64,000 nt of DNA from Paraburkholderia piptadeniae (GTDB lineage Bacteria; Pseudomonadota; Gammaproteobacteria; Burkholderiales; Burkholderiaceae), in contig NZ_CYGY02000064.1 of assembly GCF_900007165.1 (NCBI RefSeq), positions 62,001 to 126,000 on the forward strand, written 5' to 3'. The translations under genes and the position numbers were made by a program. Under the pieces are notes generated by a model. That model was not told the origin of the DNA. It did not search any database and saw only the letters and a list, made by a program, of their open reading frames with translations. How positions within the stretch are numbered: position 1 is the stretch's first letter; each line of letters begins with the position of its first letter. Shown in pieces: positions 53,456 through 61,701 of this stretch.

Positions 53456-56398
53456 TCACTTGCCTGACGTGGTGGCCGCCAGCTCGCGGTTGCGCAGATG
53501 CTCGAGCTGTTCGTTGTTGAAGCGCGAGTAGTCCTTCTGCCATTGCGACGGTTGCTCGACGGGCAGCACCTGCACGGCCGTCACCTTGTACTCGGGGCAG
53601 TTGGTCGCCCAGTCGGAGCTTTCCGTCGTGATCACGTTCGCGCCCGATTCGGGGAAGTGAAACGTCGTATAGACGACGCCCGGCTGCATCCGGTCGGCCA
53701 CTTTCGCGCGCAGCACGGTGTAGCCCGCGCGCGATTCGATGCCGACCCAGTCGCCATCCTTGATGCCGCGGTCCTCTGCGTCTTGCGGATGGATCTCCAG
53801 GCGGTCCTCCTCGTGCCAGCGCGAGTTGTCCGTGCGGCGCGTCTGCGCGCCGACGTTGTACTGCGACAGGATGCGGCCCGTCGTCAGGATCAGCGGGAAC
53901 TTCTGCGTGACCTTTTCCGGCGACGCGACGTACCGCGTGATCACGAACTTGCCCTTGCCGCGCACGAACTCGTCGATGTGCATCGTCGGCGTGCCTTCCG
54001 GCGCGTGTTCGTTGCATGGCCACTGGATGCTGCCCAGCTTGTCGAGCTTCTCGAACGACACGCCGTGGAAAGTCGGCGTGAGGCGCGCGATCTCATCCAT
54101 GATCTGCGAAGGATGCGTGTAGTCCATGTCGTAGCCGAGCGCGCGAGAGAGCAGGATCGTCACTTCCCAGTCGGAGTAGCCGGCGAGGGGCGGCATCACC
54201 TTGCGTACGCGCGAGATGCGGCGCTCGGCGTTCGTGAACGTGCCGTCCTTTTCGAGGAACGTCGAGCCCGGCAGCAGCACGTGTGCGTACTTCGCGGTCT
54301 CGTTCAGGAAGATGTCCTGTACGACGATGCATTCCATCGACTCCAGCGCCGCGCCCACATGCTGCGTGTTCGGATCGGACTGGACGATGTCTTCGCCCTG
54401 GCAATACAGGCCCTTGAAGGTGCCGTGAATCGCGGCGTCGAACATGTTCGGAATGCGCAGGCCCGGTTCCGGCCGCAGCGTCACGCCCCATGCGCCTTCG
54501 AACAGCGAGCGGGTGATCGTATCGCTGATATGGCGATAGCCCGGCAGCTCGTGCGGGAACGAGCCCATGTCGCACGAGCCCTGCACGTTGTTCTGGCCGC
54601 GCAGCGGGTTCACGCCGACGCCTTCGCGGCCGATGTTGCCCGTCGCCATCGCGAGGTTCGCGATGCCCATCACGGTCGTCGAGCCTTGCGCGTGTTCCGT
54701 CACGCCGAGGCCGTAGTAGATCGCCGCGTTGCCGCCCGTCGCATAGAGACGCGCGGCTTCGCGCACGTCCTTCGCCGGCACGCCCGTCACGCTTTCCATC
54801 ATCTCCGGCGAGTTCTCCGGCAGCGCGACGAAATCGCGCCATTGCTGGAACGCGCGCGTCTCGCAGCGCTCGGCGATGAACTTCTCGTTCAGCAGGCCTT
54901 CCGTGACGATCACGTGCGCAAGCGACGTGACGATCGCGACGTTCGTGCCCGGACGCAGTTGCAGATGGTGCGTGGCCTTCACGTGCGCGGTATCGACGAT
55001 ATCGATGCGGCGCGGGTCAATGACGATCAGCTTCGCGCCCTGACGCACGCGGCGCTTCAGACGCGAGCCGAACACCGGGTGGCCGTCGGTCGGATTCGCG
55101 CCGATCACGATGATGACGTCGGACTTGTCGACGGACGCGAACGTCTGCGTGCCCGCCGATTCGCCGAGCGTCGTCTTCAGGCCGTAGCCCGTTGGCGAGT
55201 GGCACACGCGCGCGCAGGTGTCGACGTTGTTGTTGCCGAACGCGGCGCGCACGAGCTTCTGCACCAGATACGTTTCTTCGTTCGTGCAGCGCGACGACGT
55301 GATGCCGCCAATCGAATCGCGGCCGTACTTCTGCTGGATGCGGCGGAACTCCGACGCCGCGTAGTTCAGTGCTTCTGCCCAGCTGACTTCGCGCCACGGA
55401 TCGGTGATCTTCGCGCGGATCATCGGCTTCTTGATGCGGTCCTTGTGCGTCGCGTAGCCCCATGCGAAGCGTCCCTTCACGCACGCATGGCCTTCGTTCG
55501 CCTGGCCGTTCTTGTGCGGCACCATCCGCACGACCTGGTTGCCCTTCATCTCGGCCTTGAACGAGCAGCCGACGCCGCAGTACGCGCACGTCGTCACGAC
55601 GGAGTGCTCGGCCTGGCCCATCATCACGATGCTCTTCTCTTGCAGCGTCGCCGTCGGACATGCCGCGACGCACGCGCCGCACGACACGCACTCGGATTCC
55701 ATGAACGGCTGGCTCTCGCTCGCGGCGACGCGCGATTCGAAGCCGCGTCCGGTGATGGTCAGCGCGAACGTGCCTTGCGTTTCTTCGCACGCGCGCACGC
55801 AGCGGTTGCAGACGATGCACTTCGACGGGTCGTACGTGAAGTACGGATTCGACTCGTCCTTCTGGTCCTTCAGGTGATTCGCGCCGTCGAAGCCGTAGCG
55901 CACTTCGCGCAGGCCCGTCACGCCCGCCATGTCCTGCAGCTCGCAGTTGCCGTTGGCGGGGCAGGTGAGGCAGTCGAGCGGGTGATCGGAGATGTACAGC
56001 TCCATCACGTTGCGGCGCAGGTCCTGCAGACGGTCCGTCTGCGTGCGCACCTTCATGCCCGCTTCGACAGGCGTCGTGCACGACGCGGGATAGCCGCGCC
56101 GCCCTTCGATTTCGACGAGGCACAGGCGGCACGAGCCGAACGGTTCGAGAGAATCGGTCGCGCACAGCTTCGGGATGTTGACGCCCGCTTCGGCGGCGGC
56201 ACGCATCACCGACGTGCCCGCGGGCACCGTGATCGCCTCGCCGTCGATTTCGAGCGTCACGTCGACGTCGGAGTGGCGCAGCGGCGTGCCGTAGTCGGTA
56301 TCGTCGAACGGGCCGCGCTCGTTGCGCAGCGCGCCGGCCTTGCAGGCACAGTTGCCGGAGCCGCAGCCGCCGGACTTGAAGGTAATCGGATCAGACAT
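53456..56398 (-). CDS. fdsA: NAD-dependent formate dehydrogenase molybdenum-binding alpha subunit
   Basis: The 980-residue catalytic subunit oxidises formate to CO2 at a bis-molybdopterin centre. N-terminal ferredoxin-like clusters are visible: CATDSLEPFGSCRLCLVEIE, CLTCPANGNCELQ, CIVCNRCVRACEE and CVSCGACVAACPT. The [4Fe-4S]/Mo region starts TTCAYCGVGCSF. The active site Cys is about residue 399 (ARVCHSPTGYG), not selenocysteine. C-terminal molybdopterin domain: LTTGRILSQYNVGAQTRRTD. I chose ATG 56398 (MSDPITFKSGGCGSG); the frame opens upstream at 56482. Confidence 0.96.
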   Translation of the reverse strand: MSDPITFKSGGCGSGNCACKAGALRNERGPFDDTDYGTPLRHSDVDVTLEIDGEAITVPAGTSVMRAAAEAGVNIPKLCATDSLEPFGSCRLCLVEIEGRRGYPASCTTPVEAGMKVRTQTDRLQDLRRNVMELYISDHPLDCLTCPANGNCELQDMAGVTGLREVRYGFDGANHLKDQKDESNPYFTYDPSKCIVCNRCVRACEETQGTFALTITGRGFESRVAASESQPFMESECVSCGACVAACPTATLQEKSIVMMGQAEHSVVTTCAYCGVGCSFKAEMKGNQVVRMVPHKNGQANEGHACVKGRFAWGYATHKDRIKKPMIRAKITDPWREVSWAEALNYAASEFRRIQQKYGRDSIGGITSSRCTNEETYLVQKLVRAAFGNNNVDTCARVCHSPTGYGLKTTLGESAGTQTFASVDKSDVIIVIGANPTDGHPVFGSRLKRRVRQGAKLIVIDPRRIDIVDTAHVKATHHLQLRPGTNVAIVTSLAHVIVTEGLLNEKFIAERCETRAFQQWRDFVALPENSPEMMESVTGVPAKDVREAARLYATGGNAAIYYGLGVTEHAQGSTTVMGIANLAMATGNIGREGVGVNPLRGQNNVQGSCDMGSFPHELPGYRHISDTITRSLFEGAWGVTLRPEPGLRIPNMFDAAIHGTFKGLYCQGEDIVQSDPNTQHVGAALESMECIVVQDIFLNETAKYAHVLLPGSTFLEKDGTFTNAERRISRVRKVMPPLAGYSDWEVTILLSRALGYDMDYTHPSQIMDEIARLTPTFHGVSFEKLDKLGSIQWPCNEHAPEGTPTMHIDEFVRGKGKFVITRYVASPEKVTQKFPLILTTGRILSQYNVGAQTRRTDNSRWHEEDRLEIHPQDAEDRGIKDGDWVGIESRAGYTVLRAKVADRMQPGVVYTTFHFPESGANVITTESSDWATNCPEYKVTAVQVLPVEQPSQWQKDYSRFNNEQLEHLRNRELAATTSGK

Positions 56399-56411
56399 GT
56401 TGGGCTCCCTG

Positions 56412-57968
56412 TTACGCCGCCTGTTTCGGCGTCGCGGTTCCGAGACCGAAGTCTTCGGGGAAATGGTCGAGGGCGGAGACAACCGGGAACGGCGTCATGC
56501 CGCCCATCGCGCACAGCGAACCGGACACCATCGTGTCGCACAGATCGCGCAGCAGCTGGACTTGCTTCGTCGACGTATCGCCGTTGCGGATGCGCTGGAT
56601 CACTTCGACGCCGCGCGTCGAGCCGATCCGGCACGGCGTGCACTTGCCGCACGATTCGAGCGCGCAGAAGTGCATCGCGTATTGCGCGAGTTCGGCGAGA
56701 TTCGACGTGTCGTCGTGAATCACGAGACCGCCGTGACCGACCACGGCGCCGACCTTCGCGTATTCCTCGTAGTCGAGCGGGATGTCCCACTGGCTTTCGG
56801 GCAGATAGGTGCCGAGCGGACCGCCGACCTGCACCGCGCGCGCCGGACGGCCGCTCGCCGTGCCGCCGCCGTAGTCGAACATCAGCTCGCGCAGCGTGCA
56901 GCCGAACGCGAGCTCGACGAGACCGCCGCGCTTCACGTTGCCCGCGATCTGGAACGGCAGCGTGCCGCGCGAGCGGCCCATGCCGAAGTCCTTGTAGTAC
57001 GCCGCGCCCTTCGCGAAGATGATGGGCACGGTCGCGAGCGTGATCACGTTGTTGATCACGGTCGGCTTGCCGAACAGTCCTTCGATTGCCGGCAGCGGCG
57101 GCTTCGCGCGCACAATGCCGCGCTTGCCTTCAAGCGATTCGAGCAGCGCCGTTTCCTCGCCGCACACATAGGCGCCCGCGCCCTTCGCGACGAACAGCTC
57201 GAAGCGATGCGCCGAGCCGAGCACGCTGTCGCCGAGCCAGCCGGCTGCGCGTGCCTTGACGATGGCTTCTTCGAGCGTCGCGATCGAATGCGGATACTCG
57301 CTGCGCACATAGATATGGCCGACCGTCGCTCCCGTCACGATGCCCGCGATGATCATCCCTTCGATCAGCACGAACGGATCGCTTTCCATCACGAGGCGAT
57401 CGGAGAACGTGCCCGAGTCGCCTTCGTCCGCGTTGCAGACGATGTACTTCTGGTCGGCCTTCGCGGCGCGCACCGTGCGCCACTTGATGCCCGCCGGGAA
57501 CGCCGCGCCGCCGCGGCCACGCAGGCCCGATTCGACGAGCGCTTCGACGGCCGCGTCGCCGTTCATCGCGAGCGCGTTGTACAGGCCGACGATGCCGCCG
57601 TTCGCGATGTAGTCGTCCGTCGAAAGCGGATCGGTGATGCCGATGCGCGCGAACGTCAGGCGCTGCTGCTTCTTCAGATAAGGAATCTCTTCGACGAGGC
57701 CGACATGCTTCGCGTGCGCCTTGCCTTCGACAAAGCCCGCGTCGAACAGCGATTTCACATCGTCGGCTTCGACATTGGCGTAGCCGACGCGGCCTTCAGT
57801 CGTTGCCACCTCGATGAGCGGTTCGAGATACAGCAAGCCGCGCGTGCCGTTGCGCACGAGTTCGATTTCGATGCCGCGTGCTTGCGCTTCATCGGCGATG
57901 GCCCGGGCGATGGCATCCGCGCCGAGCGCCAGTGCCGACGAGTCGCGGGGAACGTAGATGCGCGTCAT
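56412..57968 (-). CDS. fdsB: NAD-dependent formate dehydrogenase FMN/NAD-binding beta subunit
   Basis: The 518-residue subunit is a NuoF-like protein carrying FMN, the NAD-binding site and one [4Fe-4S] cluster. Motifs: GLRGRGGAAFPAGIKWRTV (NAD), NADEGDSGTFSDR (FMN), GAGAYVCGEETALLESLEG, and the cluster SCGKCTPCR (C-terminal). A thioredoxin-like part precedes them. The stop lies 13 bases before fdsA. The start overlaps the fdsG stop by ATGA. Confidence 0.95.
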   Translation of the reverse strand: MTRIYVPRDSSALALGADAIARAIADEAQARGIEIELVRNGTRGLLYLEPLIEVATTEGRVGYANVEADDVKSLFDAGFVEGKAHAKHVGLVEEIPYLKKQQRLTFARIGITDPLSTDDYIANGGIVGLYNALAMNGDAAVEALVESGLRGRGGAAFPAGIKWRTVRAAKADQKYIVCNADEGDSGTFSDRLVMESDPFVLIEGMIIAGIVTGATVGHIYVRSEYPHSIATLEEAIVKARAAGWLGDSVLGSAHRFELFVAKGAGAYVCGEETALLESLEGKRGIVRAKPPLPAIEGLFGKPTVINNVITLATVPIIFAKGAAYYKDFGMGRSRGTLPFQIAGNVKRGGLVELAFGCTLRELMFDYGGGTASGRPARAVQVGGPLGTYLPESQWDIPLDYEEYAKVGAVVGHGGLVIHDDTSNLAELAQYAMHFCALESCGKCTPCRIGSTRGVEVIQRIRNGDTSTKQVQLLRDLCDTMVSGSLCAMGGMTPFPVVSALDHFPEDFGLGTATPKQAA

Positions 57969-58468
57969 ACCGTTTCCTCCACGCGTTTCATTGCGGCTGC
58001 GAGCAGCGCGTCGAACTTCTGCGGCGTCACTTTCGCGTGCAGCTCGCCGTTGATCATCATCGCCGGAGACAGCGCGCATTGACCGAGGCAGTAGACCGAT
58101 TCGAGACCGACGGCGTCATCGCATGCGTGATCGTGTGCGTCGTGCTTGCGCGCGTCGAAGCGGCAGCCCGTGCGCGCTTCGATGTGCTGCGCGAGCGCTT
58201 CCGTGCCCATGCTGCGGCACGCTTCCGCGCGGCACAGCTGCACCGTGACGGGTGCAGCGGGCGACTGGCGAAAGTGGTGGTAATAGGTAATCACGCCGTG
58301 GACTTCCGCACGCGAGAGGTTCATCGTCCGCGCGAGCGGCGCGACGGTCGCGGGCGGCACGAAGCCGACGTCATCCTGAATGGCATGTAGTACAGCAACC
58401 AGCGACATGCCGGGTTGTGCGTGACGTCGCACGAGATCATCTGGTGCTATGGCGGTCGAACGATCCAC
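57965..58468 (-). CDS. fdsG: NAD-dependent formate dehydrogenase gamma subunit
   Basis: A 167-residue NuoE-like [2Fe-2S] thioredoxin-fold subunit. The N-terminal helical region is HAIQDDVGFVPPATVAPLA and VHGVITYYHHF. The cluster ligands are in QLCRAEACRSMG and VYCLGQCALSPAMMING. I chose GTG 58468 because AGGAG lies 7 bases upstream; in-frame ATGs at 58600 and 58510 lack this. It is the first gene of the fds operon, divergent from the regulator gene. Confidence 0.93.
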   Translation of the reverse strand: MDRSTAIAPDDLVRRHAQPGMSLVAVLHAIQDDVGFVPPATVAPLARTMNLSRAEVHGVITYYHHFRQSPAAPVTVQLCRAEACRSMGTEALAQHIEARTGCRFDARKHDAHDHACDDAVGLESVYCLGQCALSPAMMINGELHAKVTPQKFDALLAAAMKRVEETV

Positions 58469-58602
58469 AGTGGGGCTCCTCCAAGAGCTATATATGCACT
58501 TGTTATTCATAAGCCGTGCATCTATGCTTGGCTTGTGTGATATATCAATGCGAACGATAGGCGGGTGTACCGGCTTTCGCAATAGGAACTCAAACTGCAT
58601 AT
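58469..58602. promoter_or_regulatory. Divergent promoter/operator region of the fds operon and its regulator
   Basis: This 134-base A/T-rich gap has TATATATGCA at 58489-58498 and its mirror TGCATATATG at 58596-58605, close to the two gene starts. A perfect TGATATATCA palindrome lies at 58538-58547. On minus, TTGATA (58543-58548) with TAGATG about 18 bases on could be the fds promoter, so the palindrome would cover its -35. These are candidate sites for the divergently encoded regulator. Confidence 0.55.
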
Positions 58603-59673
58603 ATGATTCGAATCGAATGCCAGGCCCAGCTGATTGTGCGGGACAGCAACGGCGGAACGTCCAGCCTGACTGACGCTGTGCCGTTGCTCGCGCTCGTCGA
58701 CCAGACGGGGAGCATTGCGCAGGCCGCTGCGCTTAAGGGTTTGTCCTACCGTCATGCGTGGGGTTTGCTGCGCGCAATCGAGACGCAACTGGGCGGCGCG
58801 CTGATCGAAAAGGAGCGCGGGCGCGGCTCTGCGCTATCGGAATTGGGGCAGGCAGTGTTGCGCGCGCAACGACTTTGCGGCGAGCGTCTGGACGGCAACA
58901 TGCAGGCTCTGGCGAGCGAAGTCGCAAGCGATCTGAACCGCTGGCTCGCGCCGCCTGCCGATGATGTGCGCATCCATGCGTCGCATGGTTACGCGGTGGC
59001 CGCGCTCGTGACGGCGCTCGTCGCCGACGACGTGCCGCTCGATATCAAGTATCGCGATAGCGCCGAAGCGATCACGGCGCTTGCGCGCGGCGAGTGCGAT
59101 CTGGCGGGCTTTCACCTGCCGCGCGGCGAGTTTCGCGCGGTGTGCGCGGACAAGTATCGCCAGTGGCTCGATCCGCAACGTCACGTGCTCGTGCATCTGA
59201 CGCGACGCAAGCAGGGGCTCTTTCTCGCGAAGGGCAATCCGAAACGCATTGAAGGATTGACCGACCTCGCGCGCGACGACATTCGCTTCGTCAACCGGCA
59301 GCACGGTTCGGGCACGCGCATGCTGATCGATCTGGCGCTGCGGCGCGTGGGGGTCGATCCGGACCGGATCAACGGCTATGCGTCGACGGAACTGACGCAT
59401 TCGGCGATCGCGGCGTTCGTCGCGAGCGGAATGGCAGATGTCGGGTTCGGCGTCGAGCCGGCCGCGCATCACTTCGGGCTCGATTTCATTCCGATTGTCG
59501 ACGAGGACTATTACTTTGCGTGCGATCGCGCGCGGCTCGAGCGCGAGCCGCTCACGACGGTCATGACCGTGCTGGGCGGCGACACGTTCCGGCAAAGCGT
59601 CGCGCATCTGGAGGGCTACGATCCCATCGATTGCGGCAGGCTGCTCGAACTGAACGAAGGTCTCGCGGGGTAG
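58603..59673 (+). CDS. ModE-type HTH regulator with periplasmic-binding-like domain (FdsR-like)
   Basis: The 356-residue protein has an N-terminal winged helix of ModE type (PLLALVDQTGSIAQAAALKG, LSYRHAWGLLRAIETQLGG). The C-terminal domain resembles a substrate-binding protein (CDLAGFHLPRGEF, VNRQHGSGTRMLIDLAL, MADVGFGVEPAAHHFGLDF). It lies back-to-back with a molybdenum formate dehydrogenase operon, so control of fds by formate, molybdate or a related signal is the natural inference. I think regulators of this kind were described next to fds in Cupriavidus. The ligand is not known from sequence. Confidence 0.88.
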   Translation: MIRIECQAQLIVRDSNGGTSSLTDAVPLLALVDQTGSIAQAAALKGLSYRHAWGLLRAIETQLGGALIEKERGRGSALSELGQAVLRAQRLCGERLDGNMQALASEVASDLNRWLAPPADDVRIHASHGYAVAALVTALVADDVPLDIKYRDSAEAITALARGECDLAGFHLPRGEFRAVCADKYRQWLDPQRHVLVHLTRRKQGLFLAKGNPKRIEGLTDLARDDIRFVNRQHGSGTRMLIDLALRRVGVDPDRINGYASTELTHSAIAAFVASGMADVGFGVEPAAHHFGLDFIPIVDEDYYFACDRARLEREPLTTVMTVLGGDTFRQSVAHLEGYDPIDCGRLLELNEGLAG

Positions 59674-59826
59674 GGTGGCGCATGAAGAGAACGGCTTTCG
59701 GCGCGGGTAAGCGACGGTAATAACGCGTAAAGCCGTAGAGGCTGCGTCGCTGCGCGCTTTGCGCTAATCTTTACGCTTTCGTTATTCCGCCTCATTTGCG
59801 CGGCGCTCGTGCCGCACCGAATCGAC

Positions 59827-60093
59827 ATGAAATATCTTGTTCCCGCTTGTGCGGCCGCGCTCACCGCCGGCACGTTGTTTGCCACTATGTCTGTTGCATT
59901 CGCGCAGAATTCGCCCGGCGTGCCGGGCGGCATCCTGAGTGAGGGGTTCCGTCTGAACGAGCATCCGCAGATGCCGTTCGGCGCGTCGGCTCCGTCGAAG
60001 AAGTTCCAGAGCGACAAGCCTACGAAGCTGCGCAAGCGCGGCGACAACGGCGATCCGAACGGCTGCAACCTCAAGTGCCCCGAGGATCAGTAA
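59827..60093 (+). CDS. Small secreted protein, unknown function
   Basis: The 88-residue product has a signal peptide (LVPACAAALTAGTLFATMSVAFA). The short mature part is rich in Gly/Pro/Lys (GVPGGILSEGFRLNEHPQ, then PSKKFQSDKPTKLRKRGDNG) and has a C-terminal Cys pair CNLKC. I know no function. ATG 59827 is chosen because it starts the signal peptide; ATG 59809 is in frame. Confidence 0.65.
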   Translation: MKYLVPACAAALTAGTLFATMSVAFAQNSPGVPGGILSEGFRLNEHPQMPFGASAPSKKFQSDKPTKLRKRGDNGDPNGCNLKCPEDQ

Positions 60094-60158
60094 CCATTCA
60101 GGGTTTCGGCTGCGGCCGTTTTTGCCGCGCGTTGCGTGCTGGCGGAAAATCTGTGTGA

Positions 60159-60518
60159 CTACGGCTTTGCCGTGTGCCACATGTCCTTGAAGCCGTCGCC
60201 CTTCATGTCGCCGGGCTTTTCGTCCTTGGCAAAGCGGTAGAGCGGCTTTCCTTTGTACGCCCATTGCTTCTTGCCATCCCCGCCGTCGATCACGGTCCAT
60301 TCGCCCGAGGGCTTGTCGGCCGAGTCGGCGGCGGCTGCGGGCCAGTACGTCGTGCAGCCACCCGTACAGGCACTTTTTCCGGGTGTCGTGTCCTTGTCGA
60401 AGGTGTAGAGCGTTCTGCCTTGTTCATCGACGAGACGTCCGTCCATGGTTTTCGGCGGCGCAGCGAAGGCAGTCTGCTGAACGGCGAGAGCGGCGATGAG
60501 AAGGAGAGTCTTGCGCAT
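60159..60518 (-). CDS. COG4315-type secreted repeat protein (PF03640-like)
   Basis: A 119-residue exported protein with a signal peptide (TLLLIAALAVQQTAFA). Two copies of the short repeat family follow: DGRLVDEQGRTLYTFDKDT with CTGGCTTYWPA, and GKKQWAYKGKPLYRFAKDEKPGD. Proteins of this family are secreted with no assigned activity. GGAG lies just before ATG 60518. Confidence 0.88.
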   Translation of the reverse strand: MRKTLLLIAALAVQQTAFAAPPKTMDGRLVDEQGRTLYTFDKDTTPGKSACTGGCTTYWPAAAADSADKPSGEWTVIDGGDGKKQWAYKGKPLYRFAKDEKPGDMKGDGFKDMWHTAKP

Positions 60519-60718
60519 GATGCGGCTCCTGTTCTGACGTTGTATATGGAGTTTATGCAATCGATCGGCATGCGTACGCTGTAATTGCGTGCGCATGGGT
60601 TAAACGGTTTGCGAGCCGCGATATTCCATGCGTCGTGGGACGGCAGCCGAATATTGTTCGTCTTGCGGTTGTCATCTGCGGAGACGATGCATAGCCCGCG
60701 CGTCAGATCGGCAGCCGA

Positions 60719-60970
60719 TCAGGTTCGGATCAGCGTCGCGCCGCATGTGGTGATGTCGCCGAGGTAGGCCACACGCAGACCGTCGTGCCGACGTCTACCG
60801 CTGGCGATGATCGGATACTTGCCGCCGCAGCGAGAACACGCGACCAGATGGCCGTCGAGTGCGACGCGGACGCCTTCGTCTGTCAGATCCAACGCTGCCT
60901 CGACGATCGTTCCGCCGTGACTGGTGGTGTCGCCGAGGCGGGCCATCGGGCGGTCGTCTATGTCTCTCAT
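60719..60970 (-). CDS. PAAR-domain protein (type VI secretion spike tip)
   Basis: An 83-residue PAAR protein: MARLGDTTSHGGTIVEA at the N-terminus (PAAR-like motif), a central HLVACSRCGGKYPIIAS with two Cys, and GDITTCGATLIRT at the end. PAAR proteins sharpen VgrG spikes of type VI systems and can carry effectors. No effector domain, VgrG or T6SS gene is nearby, so it is an orphan. Confidence 0.88.
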   Translation of the reverse strand: MRDIDDRPMARLGDTTSHGGTIVEAALDLTDEGVRVALDGHLVACSRCGGKYPIIASGRRRHDGLRVAYLGDITTCGATLIRT

Positions 60971-61154
60971 GTCCGTTTCTATTGTGTGAGGTGGTTAGTT
61001 CTACTGCGCGATTGTCGCGGACCGTTGGAACGGATCGGCGTCCCGCGATTTCACGCTATGCCACGTGAAGCTGGCTATCAGAAAAGGTTGAAAAAAGGGG
61101 CGGACGGTGTTTGGCTTGCCTTAAGGCGCCTGCCGCGCATAGCAAGACGCAAAC

Positions 61155-61187
61155 AAAAACCCGCGCAGCCAAGGCTATCGCGGGTTT
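61155..61187 (-). terminator. Terminator of ssrA
   Basis: On minus the stem AACCCGCG-TAGCC/GGCT-CGCGGGTT with a short loop is followed by TTTTTGTTTG, about 30 bases past the tmRNA CCA end. Confidence 0.85.
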
Positions 61188-61218
61188 CGGGGCAGCGTAG
61201 ACGCTGCCGGAAAATATA

Positions 61219-61587
61219 TGGTGGAGGCGGCGGGAATCGAACCCGCGTCCAGAAGTCCTCCACGACCAGTTCTACATGTTTAGTTCTGTCTTTTGATTTA
61301 ACCGCAGCGACGCGGACGAACACGCTGCGCTACGGCGATTCACTGGATTTTCGACCTTGGCGTCGTGACGCCACCAAGGCTTAACTGACGTATATGACCT
61401 CTGGCGGTATTGCTACCGGTCTTGCGACTCTGACCCGTCAGTGAGCCAGGCAGAGGACGGCGGCCTTAGGCTGCCAGTGCGAACGTATCGTCGTTTGCAG
61501 TTACGTTTTTCCCATTGATTAACGAGGTGACGGGTCCTCGACATGCCCTAGCCGCTTCGCAACCCCTGTCGAAACCAGGTCGCCCCC
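61219..61587 (-). ncRNA. ssrA: tmRNA (transfer-messenger RNA)
   Basis: The 369-nucleotide minus-strand RNA has tRNA-like ends: 5' GGGGGCGACCTGGTTTCGACA and 3' GGTTCGATTCCCGCCGCCTCC ending with CCA. The resume codon begins the tag GCAAACGACGATACG..., giving ANDDTFALAA and a stop. It rescues stalled ribosomes and tags the nascent peptides for proteolysis. Pseudoknot segments lie between the tag and the 3' part. Confidence 0.97.
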
Positions 61588-61598
61588 ACAGAAGGAAT

Positions 61599-61616
61599 GA
61601 GCCACATATGTGGCTC
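61599..61616. promoter_or_regulatory. 18-base perfect palindrome at the ssrA promoter
   Basis: GAGCCACATATGTGGCTC reads the same on both strands. It lies 12 bases upstream of the mature tmRNA 5' end and would overlap its -10 region, with TTGTAA upstream as a possible -35. It may be an operator or a coincidental hairpin in the precursor. Confidence 0.5.
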
Positions 61617-61701
61617 AAATATCATTTTACAACACCGGCTCCCGTGAGTCACGGCGAACGTTCGTGTGACGCAGGCTCGGGGTCCGTCGCGCATGGGCGG
61701 G

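Noticed and set aside
53456..56398. Selenocysteine in the formate dehydrogenase
   Set aside because: The active-site position is encoded by TGC (Cys), and no in-frame TGA or SECIS-like hairpin is found.
53498..57022. Very long open frame (over 1,100 codons) on plus opposite the fds genes
   Set aside because: It is the complement of well-supported fdsA/fdsB codons. Its product is extremely rich in Arg, His and Ala and has no domain; high GC keeps antisense frames open.
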